A stretch of DNA of 64,000 nucleotides, taken from NCBI RefSeq assembly GCF_025791835.1, contig NZ_JAOXLP010000018.1, positions 1 through 64,000 of the forward strand. The letters run 5' to 3'. Under the pieces are notes generated by a model. That model saw nothing but the letters and a program-made list of their open reading frames with translations, was not told the origin of the DNA and ran no database searches. The DNA is from Roseomonas xinghualingensis. Its GTDB lineage: Bacteria > Pseudomonadota > Alphaproteobacteria > Acetobacterales > Acetobacteraceae. The position numbers were made by a program, and so were the translations under genes. This document shows, in pieces, positions 50,789 through 58,634 of this stretch (the stretch's first letter is position 1; the number at the start of each line of letters is the position of its first letter).

Positions 50789-52510
50789 TCAGGCAGCATG
50801 GGTGATGTCGGTGGGGGGCGGGGTCTTGGCGAGGAGGGCGAGGGGAAGCTCGATCTCGCAGACAAGGCCGGTATCCGGCCAGCTGAACGAGATGCTTCCC
50901 CCGAGCTGGCCGCGCACGATGGCTTCCAGCACCCGCGTGCCGAAGCCGCGCCGCGTCGGCGGGTTGACCAACTTCGGCCCATCGGTCTCGGCCCAGCGCA
51001 GCACCAATGCGCCCCTGGGCGCGCCCTTGGGCACGTGCTCGGTTTCGGTCAGCCGCCATGACACCGTGACGCACCCGCCGGGCGTCGACAGAGCCCCGTG
51101 CTTCAGCGCATTCGTTGCCAGCTCATGCACGGCCATCGCAATGGGTTGCGCCGCGATGGGCGGGAGCAGGACGGGAGGGCCGTTCAGAGCGGCGCGAGGG
51201 CCCGGCTCACTGCCACCCTCCCCGACGAAAGGCGCCAACTCCGCCTTCAGCAACGCGTGGAGGCTCGCGCCGCGCCAGCGATCTTCTGAGAGCAGGGTCT
51301 GCACCCGTGCCAGGGCCGAAATTCGCCCTTCCACCGCCTTCGCATAGGCTGCGGCATCGTTCTTCGGCGTCAGCCGCAGCGTCGCCATGACCACGGCCAG
51401 CGCATTCTTCGCCCGATGATCGACCTCCTGCGCCAGCAGGCGCACGCGGGCTTCGCTGGCCTGGATCTCGGCCGTTCGTTTCGCGACACGCTGTTCCAGG
51501 CTGGCGTTCATCTCGCGCAACTCTCGCGTGCGGCGCCTGGCCATGAGCGCCAGCGAGGAAAGTGCGGCGCCGAGAACGATGGTGAAGCCGCCATAGATCC
51601 ACATGCGCAGGTGCAGGCTGGAGAGAACCGCCTCCCTTGAGGCTCCGTATGAGATATTCACCGGGAAGCGCTCCAGCCGCTGGAAGGCGATCAGTCGTTC
51701 GATGCCGTCCATCGGGGATGTGCCCCGCATCACCGCGTGTTCGGTGCCCGACATCATGGCCTGCCAGAGCGGTGCCTGCCTGGAGATCTGGTTTCCCTTA
51801 TCGGGATCCAGGGGCGGATTGCGCGCCAGGATCGCGCCATCATCCCGGGTGAGGCTGATCAGTGCATCCGGGGCGGGCGCGGCGCGGTTCCAGTAATCGA
51901 TGAAGGTGCTCTGCCGCACCCCGGCCGTGATCACGCCCATAAAGGAGCCATCCGCGGCGGACCGCCGGATGGTGAGGAAAAAGACCGGCTCCTCATCCAC
52001 CCGGCTGCGGATCAGCCCGGCGACATATGGCCCGGACCCATGATTATCGCGATGCCAGCGGAAGTAGCTCCGGTCGCTGACATTGACCCCGGCTGGAGGG
52101 TTGGGCTGCTCGGAATCCACCAATGGACGGCCATCCGCGTCGAAGACCACGATTCCGAGCCACTCATCCGTGTGTCGCCGCAGGGCGCGGAGATAGGCAT
52201 GGTGGCTCTCGCGATCGGCGCGGATCTCATCATCAGACTGGTCGCGCAGCCTGGCCTCGGTGGCGCCAAGGGCAAGCGTCTGGAACTGGAAGACCTTCTC
52301 CGCATGCCCATGCAGCGTGTCGAGCGTGGTCAGCAGGTCGCGCTCGCCCAGGGCCAGCATCTGGCTGCGATCGTAGAACACCACGGCCACGAAAAGCAGG
52401 ACTGGGAGCAGAATAGCGACAGCCAGCAGGGCATCGACCGCCTGCGGGCGCTGTCGAGTCTTCGTGCCGTCCGGCGTGGGCGGCAGTCGATCAGGACCTT
52501 CGCTGGGCAT
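50789..52510 (-). CDS. membrane sensor histidine kinase, HWE/HisKA_2 type
   Basis: A 573-residue sensor kinase. A first membrane helix (LLAVAILLPVLLFVAVVFYD) near residues 28-47 and a second (IYGGFTIVLGAALSSLALM) near residue 310 bracket a periplasmic double-Cache-like domain (DRSYFRWHRDN, PVFFLTIRR, SFMGVITAGVRQSTFIDYW). A short coiled coil leads to the phospho-acceptor EVDHRAKNALAVVMATLRL of the HisKA_2/HWE class and to an ATPase domain (AVHELATNALKHGALS, RRGFGTRVLEAIVRGQLGG). The ATG at 52510 has AGGAG seven bases upstream. No response regulator is adjacent. In alphaproteobacteria such kinases often feed the PhyR/EcfG stress pathway, which is only a possibility here. Confidence 0.9.
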   Translation of the reverse strand: MPSEGPDRLPPTPDGTKTRQRPQAVDALLAVAILLPVLLFVAVVFYDRSQMLALGERDLLTTLDTLHGHAEKVFQFQTLALGATEARLRDQSDDEIRADRESHHAYLRALRRHTDEWLGIVVFDADGRPLVDSEQPNPPAGVNVSDRSYFRWHRDNHGSGPYVAGLIRSRVDEEPVFFLTIRRSAADGSFMGVITAGVRQSTFIDYWNRAAPAPDALISLTRDDGAILARNPPLDPDKGNQISRQAPLWQAMMSGTEHAVMRGTSPMDGIERLIAFQRLERFPVNISYGASREAVLSSLHLRMWIYGGFTIVLGAALSSLALMARRRTRELREMNASLEQRVAKRTAEIQASEARVRLLAQEVDHRAKNALAVVMATLRLTPKNDAAAYAKAVEGRISALARVQTLLSEDRWRGASLHALLKAELAPFVGEGGSEPGPRAALNGPPVLLPPIAAQPIAMAVHELATNALKHGALSTPGGCVTVSWRLTETEHVPKGAPRGALVLRWAETDGPKLVNPPTRRGFGTRVLEAIVRGQLGGSISFSWPDTGLVCEIELPLALLAKTPPPTDITHAA

Positions 52511-52697
52511 TGATGCTCCTGGCATGCGGACCGCGTGCTCCCGGGGACATTTCCGTGAGCACCCCAGCCATGAGGATTTCTCCGAAGATGGATACAATCC
52601 CAGAACATGCAAGCGAGACCCGGTTCAGTCTGGTGGCCGGCCGGAGGAAGAAGGCCGGCGCCGCCGGTGGGGGGGCAGCGCCGGAAGCCGCTTCGAA

Positions 52698-54260
52698 TCA
52701 GCCTCGCCGGACGTTCCACATGTAAGGGTTCGGTCCCTGCAGCACGCCGGACAGATCTGAGCGGAAGCCGGTCTTCAGCACGAAAAGGCCGCTGGGCGCG
52801 AAGCCCACATGGTCCCAGGCGCTGCGCTGCACGTCGGCGAAGGCCGCGGCCTGCGTGGCGGCATCCGGCGCGTAGAGCCAGCGATCGATATTCGCCTCCG
52901 TGGCCGGGTCCGTCGGCCAGCCGAACCAGGCGGTGGGGCCGTCGCCCCGGATGCCGGAATTCACGGCCGGGTTGGCGATCGCGGCGGCCGGGAAGTTGGT
53001 GGGATAGATGCTCCAGCCGCCATGCTCCGCATCCTCGCGCGAGTTGCGGCGGGTGAGCATCGCGGCCCAGTCCATCTCCTGCAGATCCACGCGGAAGCCG
53101 AGCTGGCGGCAGATATCGGCGGCCAGCCGGCCCTGGGGCGCCACGGCAGCGAAGTCGGCCGGGTTGATCACCACCACCTTCGCCCCTTCCGCACCCGCCG
53201 CGCGGATCGCGGCGCGGGCCTTGGCGAGGTCGCGGGGCGGGGCGGGGAACTCCAGCACATCCGGCAGTGTGCAGGGAAAGAGCGCATGGCATTCGCGCCA
53301 GTCACCAGGAGCCGCGACGGAGGCCATGTGGTCGGACTGGCTGATGCAGTCCCGCACGGCGCGGCGCACCTCCACCTTGTCGAAGGGCGGATGCAGATGG
53401 TTGAAGCGGATCACGCCCAGGAAGCCGACTGGATCGTAGATCTGCGTCCTGATGTTCCGGTCCCGCGCGAAGAGGGGCAGCAGGTCCGGCAACGGGTATT
53501 CCACCCAGTCCACCTCCCCGCGCTGAAGCGCGGCGCCGGCCGTCGCGCCATCGGGGATGATGTGCCACTCCAGCCGGTCGAAATGCACGTGCTTGCCGCC
53601 CGATGCTCCCTCGGCCGGCTCCTCGCGAGGCACATAGGCTTCGTTCCGGGAATAGGCGACGAAGCTGCCAGGATTGAACTCGCCAGCCACGAACCTCCAG
53701 GGGCCGCTGCCGATCATCTCCGGCACGGGCCGGTCCGGCGGCGTCTGCGCCAGGCGCTCGGGCATGATGAAGGGCGGCACGCCGGCCGGCTTGGCCAGAG
53801 CGTAGAGCAGGGCCGGGAAGGGGCGGTTCAGCCGGATGGCCAGCGTGCGTTCATCCGGCGTGGCCCATTCGGCGACAGCCCGCCCCAGGATCTGCCCGAA
53901 CAGGTCCCGCACGCACCAGCGCTTCAGGCTGGCGACGCAATCCCGCGACCGCACCGGCTCGCCATCATGGAAGCGCAGCCCCTCGCGGAGCCGGATGGTC
54001 CAGAGAAGCCCGTCCTCGCTCGCCTCATGCCCCAGTGCCATCTGCGGGCGCGGGGTGAGCTTCGCATCGGTCGCGAAGAGCGTGTCGAAGACGCAGAAGC
54101 CATGGGTGCTGCTGATCGTGGCGTTCTGCACGATCGGGTCCAGCGCCGTCAGCGCCGCCTGCGGGACGAAGCGCAGGGTCCTGGCGCGGGCCGGTTGCGC
54201 GAATGCGGGAAGCGGGAGCGCCGATAGCGCGGTTCCCTTCAGAAGCGAGCGGCGATGCAT
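52698..54260 (-). CDS. peptide-type ABC transporter substrate-binding protein under TPP riboswitch
   Basis: A 520-residue family 5 binding protein. The signal RRSLLKGTALSALPLPAFA ends near residue 22. LTALDPIVQNATISSTHGFCVFDTLFA, LREGLRFHDGEPV, IGSGPWRF and the end NPYMWNVRRG match the family and the paralogue at 13.7 kb. The ATG at 54260 has GGAGG seven bases upstream. A TPP riboswitch ends about 137 bases before the start on the same strand with no other gene between, so expression should fall when thiamine pyrophosphate is abundant. That suggests a thiamine- or precursor-related ligand. No permease or ATPase genes adjoin it. Confidence 0.9.
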   Translation of the reverse strand: MHRRSLLKGTALSALPLPAFAQPARARTLRFVPQAALTALDPIVQNATISSTHGFCVFDTLFATDAKLTPRPQMALGHEASEDGLLWTIRLREGLRFHDGEPVRSRDCVASLKRWCVRDLFGQILGRAVAEWATPDERTLAIRLNRPFPALLYALAKPAGVPPFIMPERLAQTPPDRPVPEMIGSGPWRFVAGEFNPGSFVAYSRNEAYVPREEPAEGASGGKHVHFDRLEWHIIPDGATAGAALQRGEVDWVEYPLPDLLPLFARDRNIRTQIYDPVGFLGVIRFNHLHPPFDKVEVRRAVRDCISQSDHMASVAAPGDWRECHALFPCTLPDVLEFPAPPRDLAKARAAIRAAGAEGAKVVVINPADFAAVAPQGRLAADICRQLGFRVDLQEMDWAAMLTRRNSREDAEHGGWSIYPTNFPAAAIANPAVNSGIRGDGPTAWFGWPTDPATEANIDRWLYAPDAATQAAAFADVQRSAWDHVGFAPSGLFVLKTGFRSDLSGVLQGPNPYMWNVRRG

Positions 54261-54308
54261 CCTGTTTCCTCCACCCCTGGGACAGGGAAAGGAAACGGAG
54301 CCATACAC

Positions 54309-54386
54309 GACCACCCGCGCGCGGCCGCACCACCGGCCCACCTGGGCGAGCGGAGGGGCGTGTTCGCGCATTCCGCGCGCGTGGTC
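54309..54386 (-). promoter_or_regulatory. long hairpin, candidate riboswitch expression platform
   Basis: On the minus strand, GACCACGCGCGCGG (54386-54373) can pair with CCGCGCGCGGGTGGTC (54324-54309), with a two-base bulge. It is followed by the pyrimidine-rich CCGTTTCCTTTCCCTG. It lies between the TPP aptamer and the binding-protein gene and so could act as a terminator under riboswitch control. Confidence 0.45.
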
Positions 54387-54396
54387 GTCATGGTGC

Positions 54397-54483
54397 ACCG
54401 ATCCCTACGCCGGTCCGAACCGGGTCAGGTTCCAGGGGTCGCGGATCGCTCCGCCTCTCAGCCCGAAATGGGCTCCCCCCGGT
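54397..54483 (-). promoter_or_regulatory. TPP (thiamine pyrophosphate) riboswitch aptamer
   Basis: Read on the minus strand, the segment carries the conserved THI-box blocks in order: GGGGGGAGCC, then GGGCTGAGAGG, then GACCCCTGGAACCTGACCCGG and CCGGCGTAGGGAT. The P1 stem closes with ACCG and CGGT. The spacing of CTGAGA, CCTGGAACCTGA and GCGTAGGGA is that of a compact proteobacterial TPP aptamer. It sits in the gap between the lipoprotein gene stop (54527) and the binding-protein start (54260). Confidence 0.93.
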
Positions 54484-54526
54484 GTCCGCGAACTGTATGG
54501 GCCGGCTGCGGAAGGCGGCGCAAGGG

Positions 54527-54871
54527 CTACTTCAGCACCCAGCCGTCCTGCCTCATGCAGTCCTCCACTATGGCCTCCCGCACCGGCGCGTTCTGGTCGC
54601 GGAGGCCGTAGCTCGCCGGGCGCCAGTAACCCTGAGTCTCCCGGCAGCGGCGCTTGTCGCCATCACCTTTGCATTCCCGCGTGCCAGGCACCCAGCCGCC
54701 GCGATCGGTCATCACCCTCACATTCTCGGGGCGAGCGGCGTTGTAGGCAGCGGCTTCGCAGCGGGCGAGGGCGGCATCCCGCATCTGGGGTGTGGCGCCC
54801 GGCCGCTCCCATTGGGCGCAGCCAGGAAGTATCAGGACCAGCAGTGGGAGGAGGCGAACAGGACGCATCAC
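54527..54871 (-). CDS. small putative lipoprotein
   Basis: A 114-residue exported protein. Residues 1-18 are a signal peptide with lipobox LILPGC (Cys18). The mature part has four further Cys (RCEAAAY, RECKGDGDKRRCRETQGYW, EDCMRQDGW), which could make two disulfides. The end CMRQDGWVLK is common in small alphaproteobacterial lipoproteins of unknown function. A second ATG at 54868 is an equally good start. I do not recognise a named family. Confidence 0.7.
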   Translation of the reverse strand: MMRPVRLLPLLVLILPGCAQWERPGATPQMRDAALARCEAAAYNAARPENVRVMTDRGGWVPGTRECKGDGDKRRCRETQGYWRPASYGLRDQNAPVREAIVEDCMRQDGWVLK

Positions 54872-54935
54872 GACAAGCCTTTCTTGGACTCGCCGATGAT
54901 AACATGTTCGTGTTTGTGGGCACCCCTTGGGTTTC

Positions 54936-55472
54936 CTAGTGGAGCATCCGTCCCAGCCAGCCGTTCTGCGGCGGCCGCATTCGCAGCGGCCCGTGCTGCT
55001 TCGACGGAGCAGCTATCCCGTCGTGCTTCGCCTCCGAGGCTTCCGGAAGCACTGGCCGAAGCAGCGCACAGAGTGAGCCGCGCCCCTTAACATCCCGCAG
55101 CTTCGTGACGTAGGCCTGCACCCAGACCACCGTTCCATCACGCCGCATATAGCGTTTGGTAACGGTAAAGGGTTCGTTGTGTGCCCATAGACGTTCCAGC
55201 AACGAGGCATTGCTAGGCCAATCCTCAGGATGGGTGATGTCCTGGATGCTGCGCTTCAGCAGGGTGCGCGCGTCATAGCCCAGCAGCCTGCAGGTGAAGC
55301 AGTCCACTCCCGTGAAGCGCCCATGCTCGTCCGTGGTCGCTTGTCCGAAGCCTTCGTGAATCACTCTCGGGGTTCCGCTGCATGCGCCAGGGCGGAAATA
55401 CGTGACGCTTTCGATATGTTGTAGCGCTCCACGGACCGTCAAGTCACGGGCAAGGAACCCCAGGCCGCGCAT
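54936..55472 (-). CDS. single PAS-domain protein
   Basis: A 178-residue protein with one PAS_3-type domain at residues about 45-135: ATTDEHGRFTGVDCFTCRLLGYDARTLLKRSIQDITHPEDW and MRRDGTVVWVQAYVTKLRDVKGR are the typical strands and helices. No kinase, cyclase or other output domain follows; the last 40 residues are basic and low-complexity. It could be a stand-alone sensor or a remnant of a larger protein. The start is uncertain, as about 40 residues precede the PAS fold. Confidence 0.8.
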   Translation of the reverse strand: MRGLGFLARDLTVRGALQHIESVTYFRPGACSGTPRVIHEGFGQATTDEHGRFTGVDCFTCRLLGYDARTLLKRSIQDITHPEDWPSNASLLERLWAHNEPFTVTKRYMRRDGTVVWVQAYVTKLRDVKGRGSLCALLRPVLPEASEAKHDGIAAPSKQHGPLRMRPPQNGWLGRMLH

Positions 55473-55549
55473 GCTGTTATCGCCCGCAACCGGGGCCGAT
55501 GGCGTGTTGCCGACCCCGGCATCGAGCCCGGCATCGAGAAGGAGAGGCC

Positions 55550-56506
55550 ATGCCCCGCATCCAAGGCGCTGTCGTCGTGATTGCTGGTGCGTCCAGCGGG
55601 ATCGGCCGCGCCACCGCGCAGCTCCTGGCCCGCAACGATGCGTATCTCGTCCTTGCCTCGCGCCGAGCGGATACGCTGGAGGCGGTGCGCGCCGAATGCG
55701 AGCGTCTGGGCGCCGAGGCCATTGCCGTTCCCACTGACGTGACGGATGCGGAGGCGGTGAAGCGCCTGGCGGAAGCCGCCCGGGCCCGCTTCGGCCGGAT
55801 TGATGTCTGGATCAACAATGCCGGTGTCGGCGCCATCGGCCCCTTCGAGGAAGTGCCGGTTGAATCCCATGCCCAGACCATCCGCACCAACCTTCTTGGC
55901 CAGGTGAATGGCGCCCATGCCGTTCTGCCGATCTTCAAGCGGCAGCGTGCGGGCGTGCTGATCAACACCCTCTCCATCGGCTCCTGGGTGCCTACGCCTT
56001 TCGCCGCCTCCTATGCCGCATCCAAGGCCGGGTTGCGCGGCTTCACCGAATCCCTGCGCGCCGAGTTGCAGGACTGGCCCGACATCCATGTCTGCGACGT
56101 CTTCCCCAGCATCGTGGATACGCCCGGCCTGCGCCACGGCGCCAATCACAGTGGCCACAGGATCGAGGTGGGCGGCCCCATCACCTCGCCATTCGAGGTG
56201 GCGGAAACCATCGCCTCCCTGATCCGCGAACCGCGCAACACGGCCGTGGTGGGGCTGGCGGCGCAGGCCATGCGCCTGGCGGCGCATCTGGCGCCCGCGC
56301 CATTGCGCTGGGCGGCGGGGAAGATGATGCGGAAGGGCTTGTCCAGCGCCCCGAGGGCGGCGGTGTCCGATGGCAACCTCTTCGCGGCGCCTGCGGATCA
56401 CGATGTCTATGGCGGCTTCCGGAAGGAAGCGGCCATCCGCATCCCCACCAAGGCCTGGATAGCTGCGGCCGGGATCATCGGCTTCTGGCTTGCCCGCAGG
56501 CGCTGA
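55550..56506 (+). CDS. SDR oxidoreductase with C-terminal hydrophobic tail
   Basis: A 318-residue short-chain dehydrogenase. VIAGASSGIGRATAQLLARN is the nucleotide motif, NNAGVGAIGPFE follows, and YAASKAGLRGFTESLRAEL holds Tyr and Lys. After residue 250 comes a region shared with the SDR group at 23.9-25.7 kb (HDVYGGFR here, HDNLYEP there), and the protein ends in a short hydrophobic stretch, AWIAAAGIIGFWLARRR, likely a tail anchor. It lacks the repeat extension of that relative. AGGAGAGGCC precedes the ATG. The substrate is unknown. Confidence 0.9.
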   Translation: MPRIQGAVVVIAGASSGIGRATAQLLARNDAYLVLASRRADTLEAVRAECERLGAEAIAVPTDVTDAEAVKRLAEAARARFGRIDVWINNAGVGAIGPFEEVPVESHAQTIRTNLLGQVNGAHAVLPIFKRQRAGVLINTLSIGSWVPTPFAASYAASKAGLRGFTESLRAELQDWPDIHVCDVFPSIVDTPGLRHGANHSGHRIEVGGPITSPFEVAETIASLIREPRNTAVVGLAAQAMRLAAHLAPAPLRWAAGKMMRKGLSSAPRAAVSDGNLFAAPADHDVYGGFRKEAAIRIPTKAWIAAAGIIGFWLARRR

Positions 56507-56529
56507 AAGGATCCTCGCGTTGCGGGGCA

Positions 56530-56566
56530 CAAAAAAGCCCGGGAGGAATTCTCCCGGGCTCCTTTC
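56530..56566. terminator. bidirectional intrinsic terminator
   Basis: AGCCCGGGAG (56536-56545) and CTCCCGGGCT (56551-56560) form a perfect 10-bp stem with a 5-base loop. A run of six A precedes it and CCTTTCC follows, so it works for the minus-strand FAH-family gene and probably also for the plus-strand SDR. Confidence 0.85.
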
Positions 56567-56573
56567 CGCAACG

Positions 56574-57416
56574 TTAGCCGGCGACGGTCTTCTGCGTCTG
56601 CACGCCCAGGCCGGCAATGCCGAGGCGCATCACCTGGCCCGGCTTCAGATAGACAGGGGGCTTCATGCCCAGGCCCACGCCGGGCGGCGTGCCGGTGGTG
56701 ATGATGTCGCCCGGATGCAGGGTGATGAAGTGCGAGACATAGGAAACGATGGTCTGCACGTCGAAGATCATCGTGCGGGTGGAGCCGTCCTGCATCCGCT
56801 GCCCGTCCACTTCCAGCCACAGGGCCAGATCCTGCGGATCCGGCACCTGGTCGGCGGTGACGAGCCAGGGGCCGACAGGGCCATAGCCATCCGCGCTCTT
56901 GCCCTTGTCCCACAGGCCGCCACGCTCGATCTGCCATTCACGTTCGGAGACGTCGTTGCAGATCGTGTAGCCCACCACATGGTCCAGTGCGGCCTCGGGC
57001 GAAACGCGCTTGGCCTTCGTGCCGATCACGATGGCCAGCTCCACCTCCCAGTCGCTCTTCCTGCTGTCGGGCGGGATGGCGATGTCGTCATCCGGGCCTG
57101 CCAGGGCATTGAGCGACTTCAGGAAGACGATCGGCTCCTTCGGCACGGCGGCGCCACTCTCCGCCGCATGGTCGGCATAGTTCAGACCGATGGCGATGAA
57201 GTTGCGCGTGCCTGCCACCGGCGGCCCCAGCCGCGTGGCCGCGGAGATGATGGGCAGCGTCTCCGGATCGATCGCCGCCAGCCGCGTGATCCCCTCCGGC
57301 GACAACACCTCGCCCGCCAGATCCGGGATGACGCCCGAAAGATCCCGGATGATCCCCTCGGCATCGAGCAGGCCCGGCTTCTCAGCGCCGGGGGCGCCGT
57401 GTCGCAGCAGCTTCAT
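56574..57416 (-). CDS. fumarylacetoacetate hydrolase family protein
   Basis: A 280-residue FAH-family enzyme. FIAIGLNYADHAAE, PIVFLKSLNALAGPDDDI, DWEVELAIVIGTKAKRV (metal-binding Glu), GYTICNDVSEREWQ, GYGPVGPWLV and ITTGTPPGVGLGMKPPVYLKPG are the conserved blocks. These enzymes cleave C-C bonds or decarboxylate beta-diketo or 2-oxo acids; members annotated as ureidoglycolate lyase share this length. It could in principle serve tyrosine breakdown begun by hppD, but it is 34 kb away and the specificity is not readable. Confidence 0.9.
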   Translation of the reverse strand: MKLLRHGAPGAEKPGLLDAEGIIRDLSGVIPDLAGEVLSPEGITRLAAIDPETLPIISAATRLGPPVAGTRNFIAIGLNYADHAAESGAAVPKEPIVFLKSLNALAGPDDDIAIPPDSRKSDWEVELAIVIGTKAKRVSPEAALDHVVGYTICNDVSEREWQIERGGLWDKGKSADGYGPVGPWLVTADQVPDPQDLALWLEVDGQRMQDGSTRTMIFDVQTIVSYVSHFITLHPGDIITTGTPPGVGLGMKPPVYLKPGQVMRLGIAGLGVQTQKTVAG

Positions 57417-57477
57417 CTATCCTGTGTTCCGTTCGGTTCGGCTGCCCTCTACCATGAACGGCAGGGCAAGCCTCAAC

Positions 57478-58518
57478 TCAGGCCACGCTTTCCTCCAGGA
57501 AGACCTGCACGGCCTGGAACAGGGCGCCCCGGTTACGCTCCAGCATAATGCTGTGCGTACCCTCCGCCAGCATCACTAGCCGCTTGCCGGGGGCGTTCAC
57601 CAGCAGGGGGAACAGGGTGGTGGCCATGGAGGGCGGCGTGTCGCGGTCCCATTCGCCCAGCACAAGCAGGGCAGGAACCGTCACCTTCGCGGGATCGTAG
57701 AAGGGCTGTCCGGCATCCCAATGCTCCCGCAGGTCCTGCAGGACGCCATTCGGGGCGCGCAGCACGGAGGGTATCTGGCGTGATCCCTCCGGATCGGTGG
57801 CGAAGGTGGAATCGGCCCAATGCTCGAACCAGCCGGGCGGGATCAGGCCGCCGCGCTTGTTGTCCGGCACGCCTGCCATCCATCGCTCCCGCGCCTGCGC
57901 CCGCGTCACGCTGCGATAGGCGGGAAGGGGGCCTTCGGGCACCGGCACCGCGCCACGGCTGGAGGCATCCCGCAGCCAGAGCGGCGCATAGAGCACCAGC
58001 CGCTCCACCAGCGTGGGATTGTCGGTGGTGAAGCGCGAAACCAGGGTGGTGCCCCAACTCCAGCCGATCAGCCCGGTTCTGGCGACGCGCCGCGTGTCCC
58101 GGATGTAGCGCAGCGCGGCGCCGATCTCGGCCACCGCCTGTTCTCCCCGCATCGGCGGCGGGGAGGTATCGGCCGGCAGGCGGGTGGAGCGGCCATAGCC
58201 CGGCAGGTCCAGGCTCCAGACATCGAAGCCGCGTCCCGCCATGTAATCCATCCAGGAGACGCCCGAGAGCGGCAGGTCGAAGGCGGTGCTGGCCGGGTAG
58301 GTGGCGCCATGGACGCAGAGCACCGTCCGGTCCGGCCGTCCTGGCGCCCCCGCCTCCGGCCGCTTGTTCCGCAGGTAGAGCTGGGTGCCGGATTCGGCAC
58401 TGGGGATCAGAACCTCGTCCATCACCACTCCCGCGGGCTGGGCCCCTGCCGGGTTGCCTGCGGCATTCAGGGCGAGGCCGCCGACGAGCGGAGCGGCCAG
58501 GACGGTGCGGCGCTGCAT
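57478..58518 (-). CDS. exported alpha/beta hydrolase
   Basis: A 346-residue hydrolase with an N-terminal signal (QRRTVLAAPLVGGLALNAAGNPAGAQ) that has paired Arg and may be exported folded. LCVHGATYPAS is the oxyanion region, LIGWSWGTTL carries the nucleophilic Ser, and LGEWDRDTP and EGTHSIMLE carry the acid and His of the triad. The ATG at 58518 has GAGGAGACCTCC upstream. Substrates are unknown. It is divergent from the MATE gene. Confidence 0.88.
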   Translation of the reverse strand: MQRRTVLAAPLVGGLALNAAGNPAGAQPAGVVMDEVLIPSAESGTQLYLRNKRPEAGAPGRPDRTVLCVHGATYPASTAFDLPLSGVSWMDYMAGRGFDVWSLDLPGYGRSTRLPADTSPPPMRGEQAVAEIGAALRYIRDTRRVARTGLIGWSWGTTLVSRFTTDNPTLVERLVLYAPLWLRDASSRGAVPVPEGPLPAYRSVTRAQARERWMAGVPDNKRGGLIPPGWFEHWADSTFATDPEGSRQIPSVLRAPNGVLQDLREHWDAGQPFYDPAKVTVPALLVLGEWDRDTPPSMATTLFPLLVNAPGKRLVMLAEGTHSIMLERNRGALFQAVQVFLEESVA

Positions 58519-58634
58519 GGAGGTCTCCTCGGTATCCGGCGGCACCCCGTGGGCCGGGAGCCTTGCATTGAATGGAACCGTGCCACCCGCGCCGCCCCAT
58601 GCCAACGGCCGTGAGGCCGGGCTACACCCTGCCC

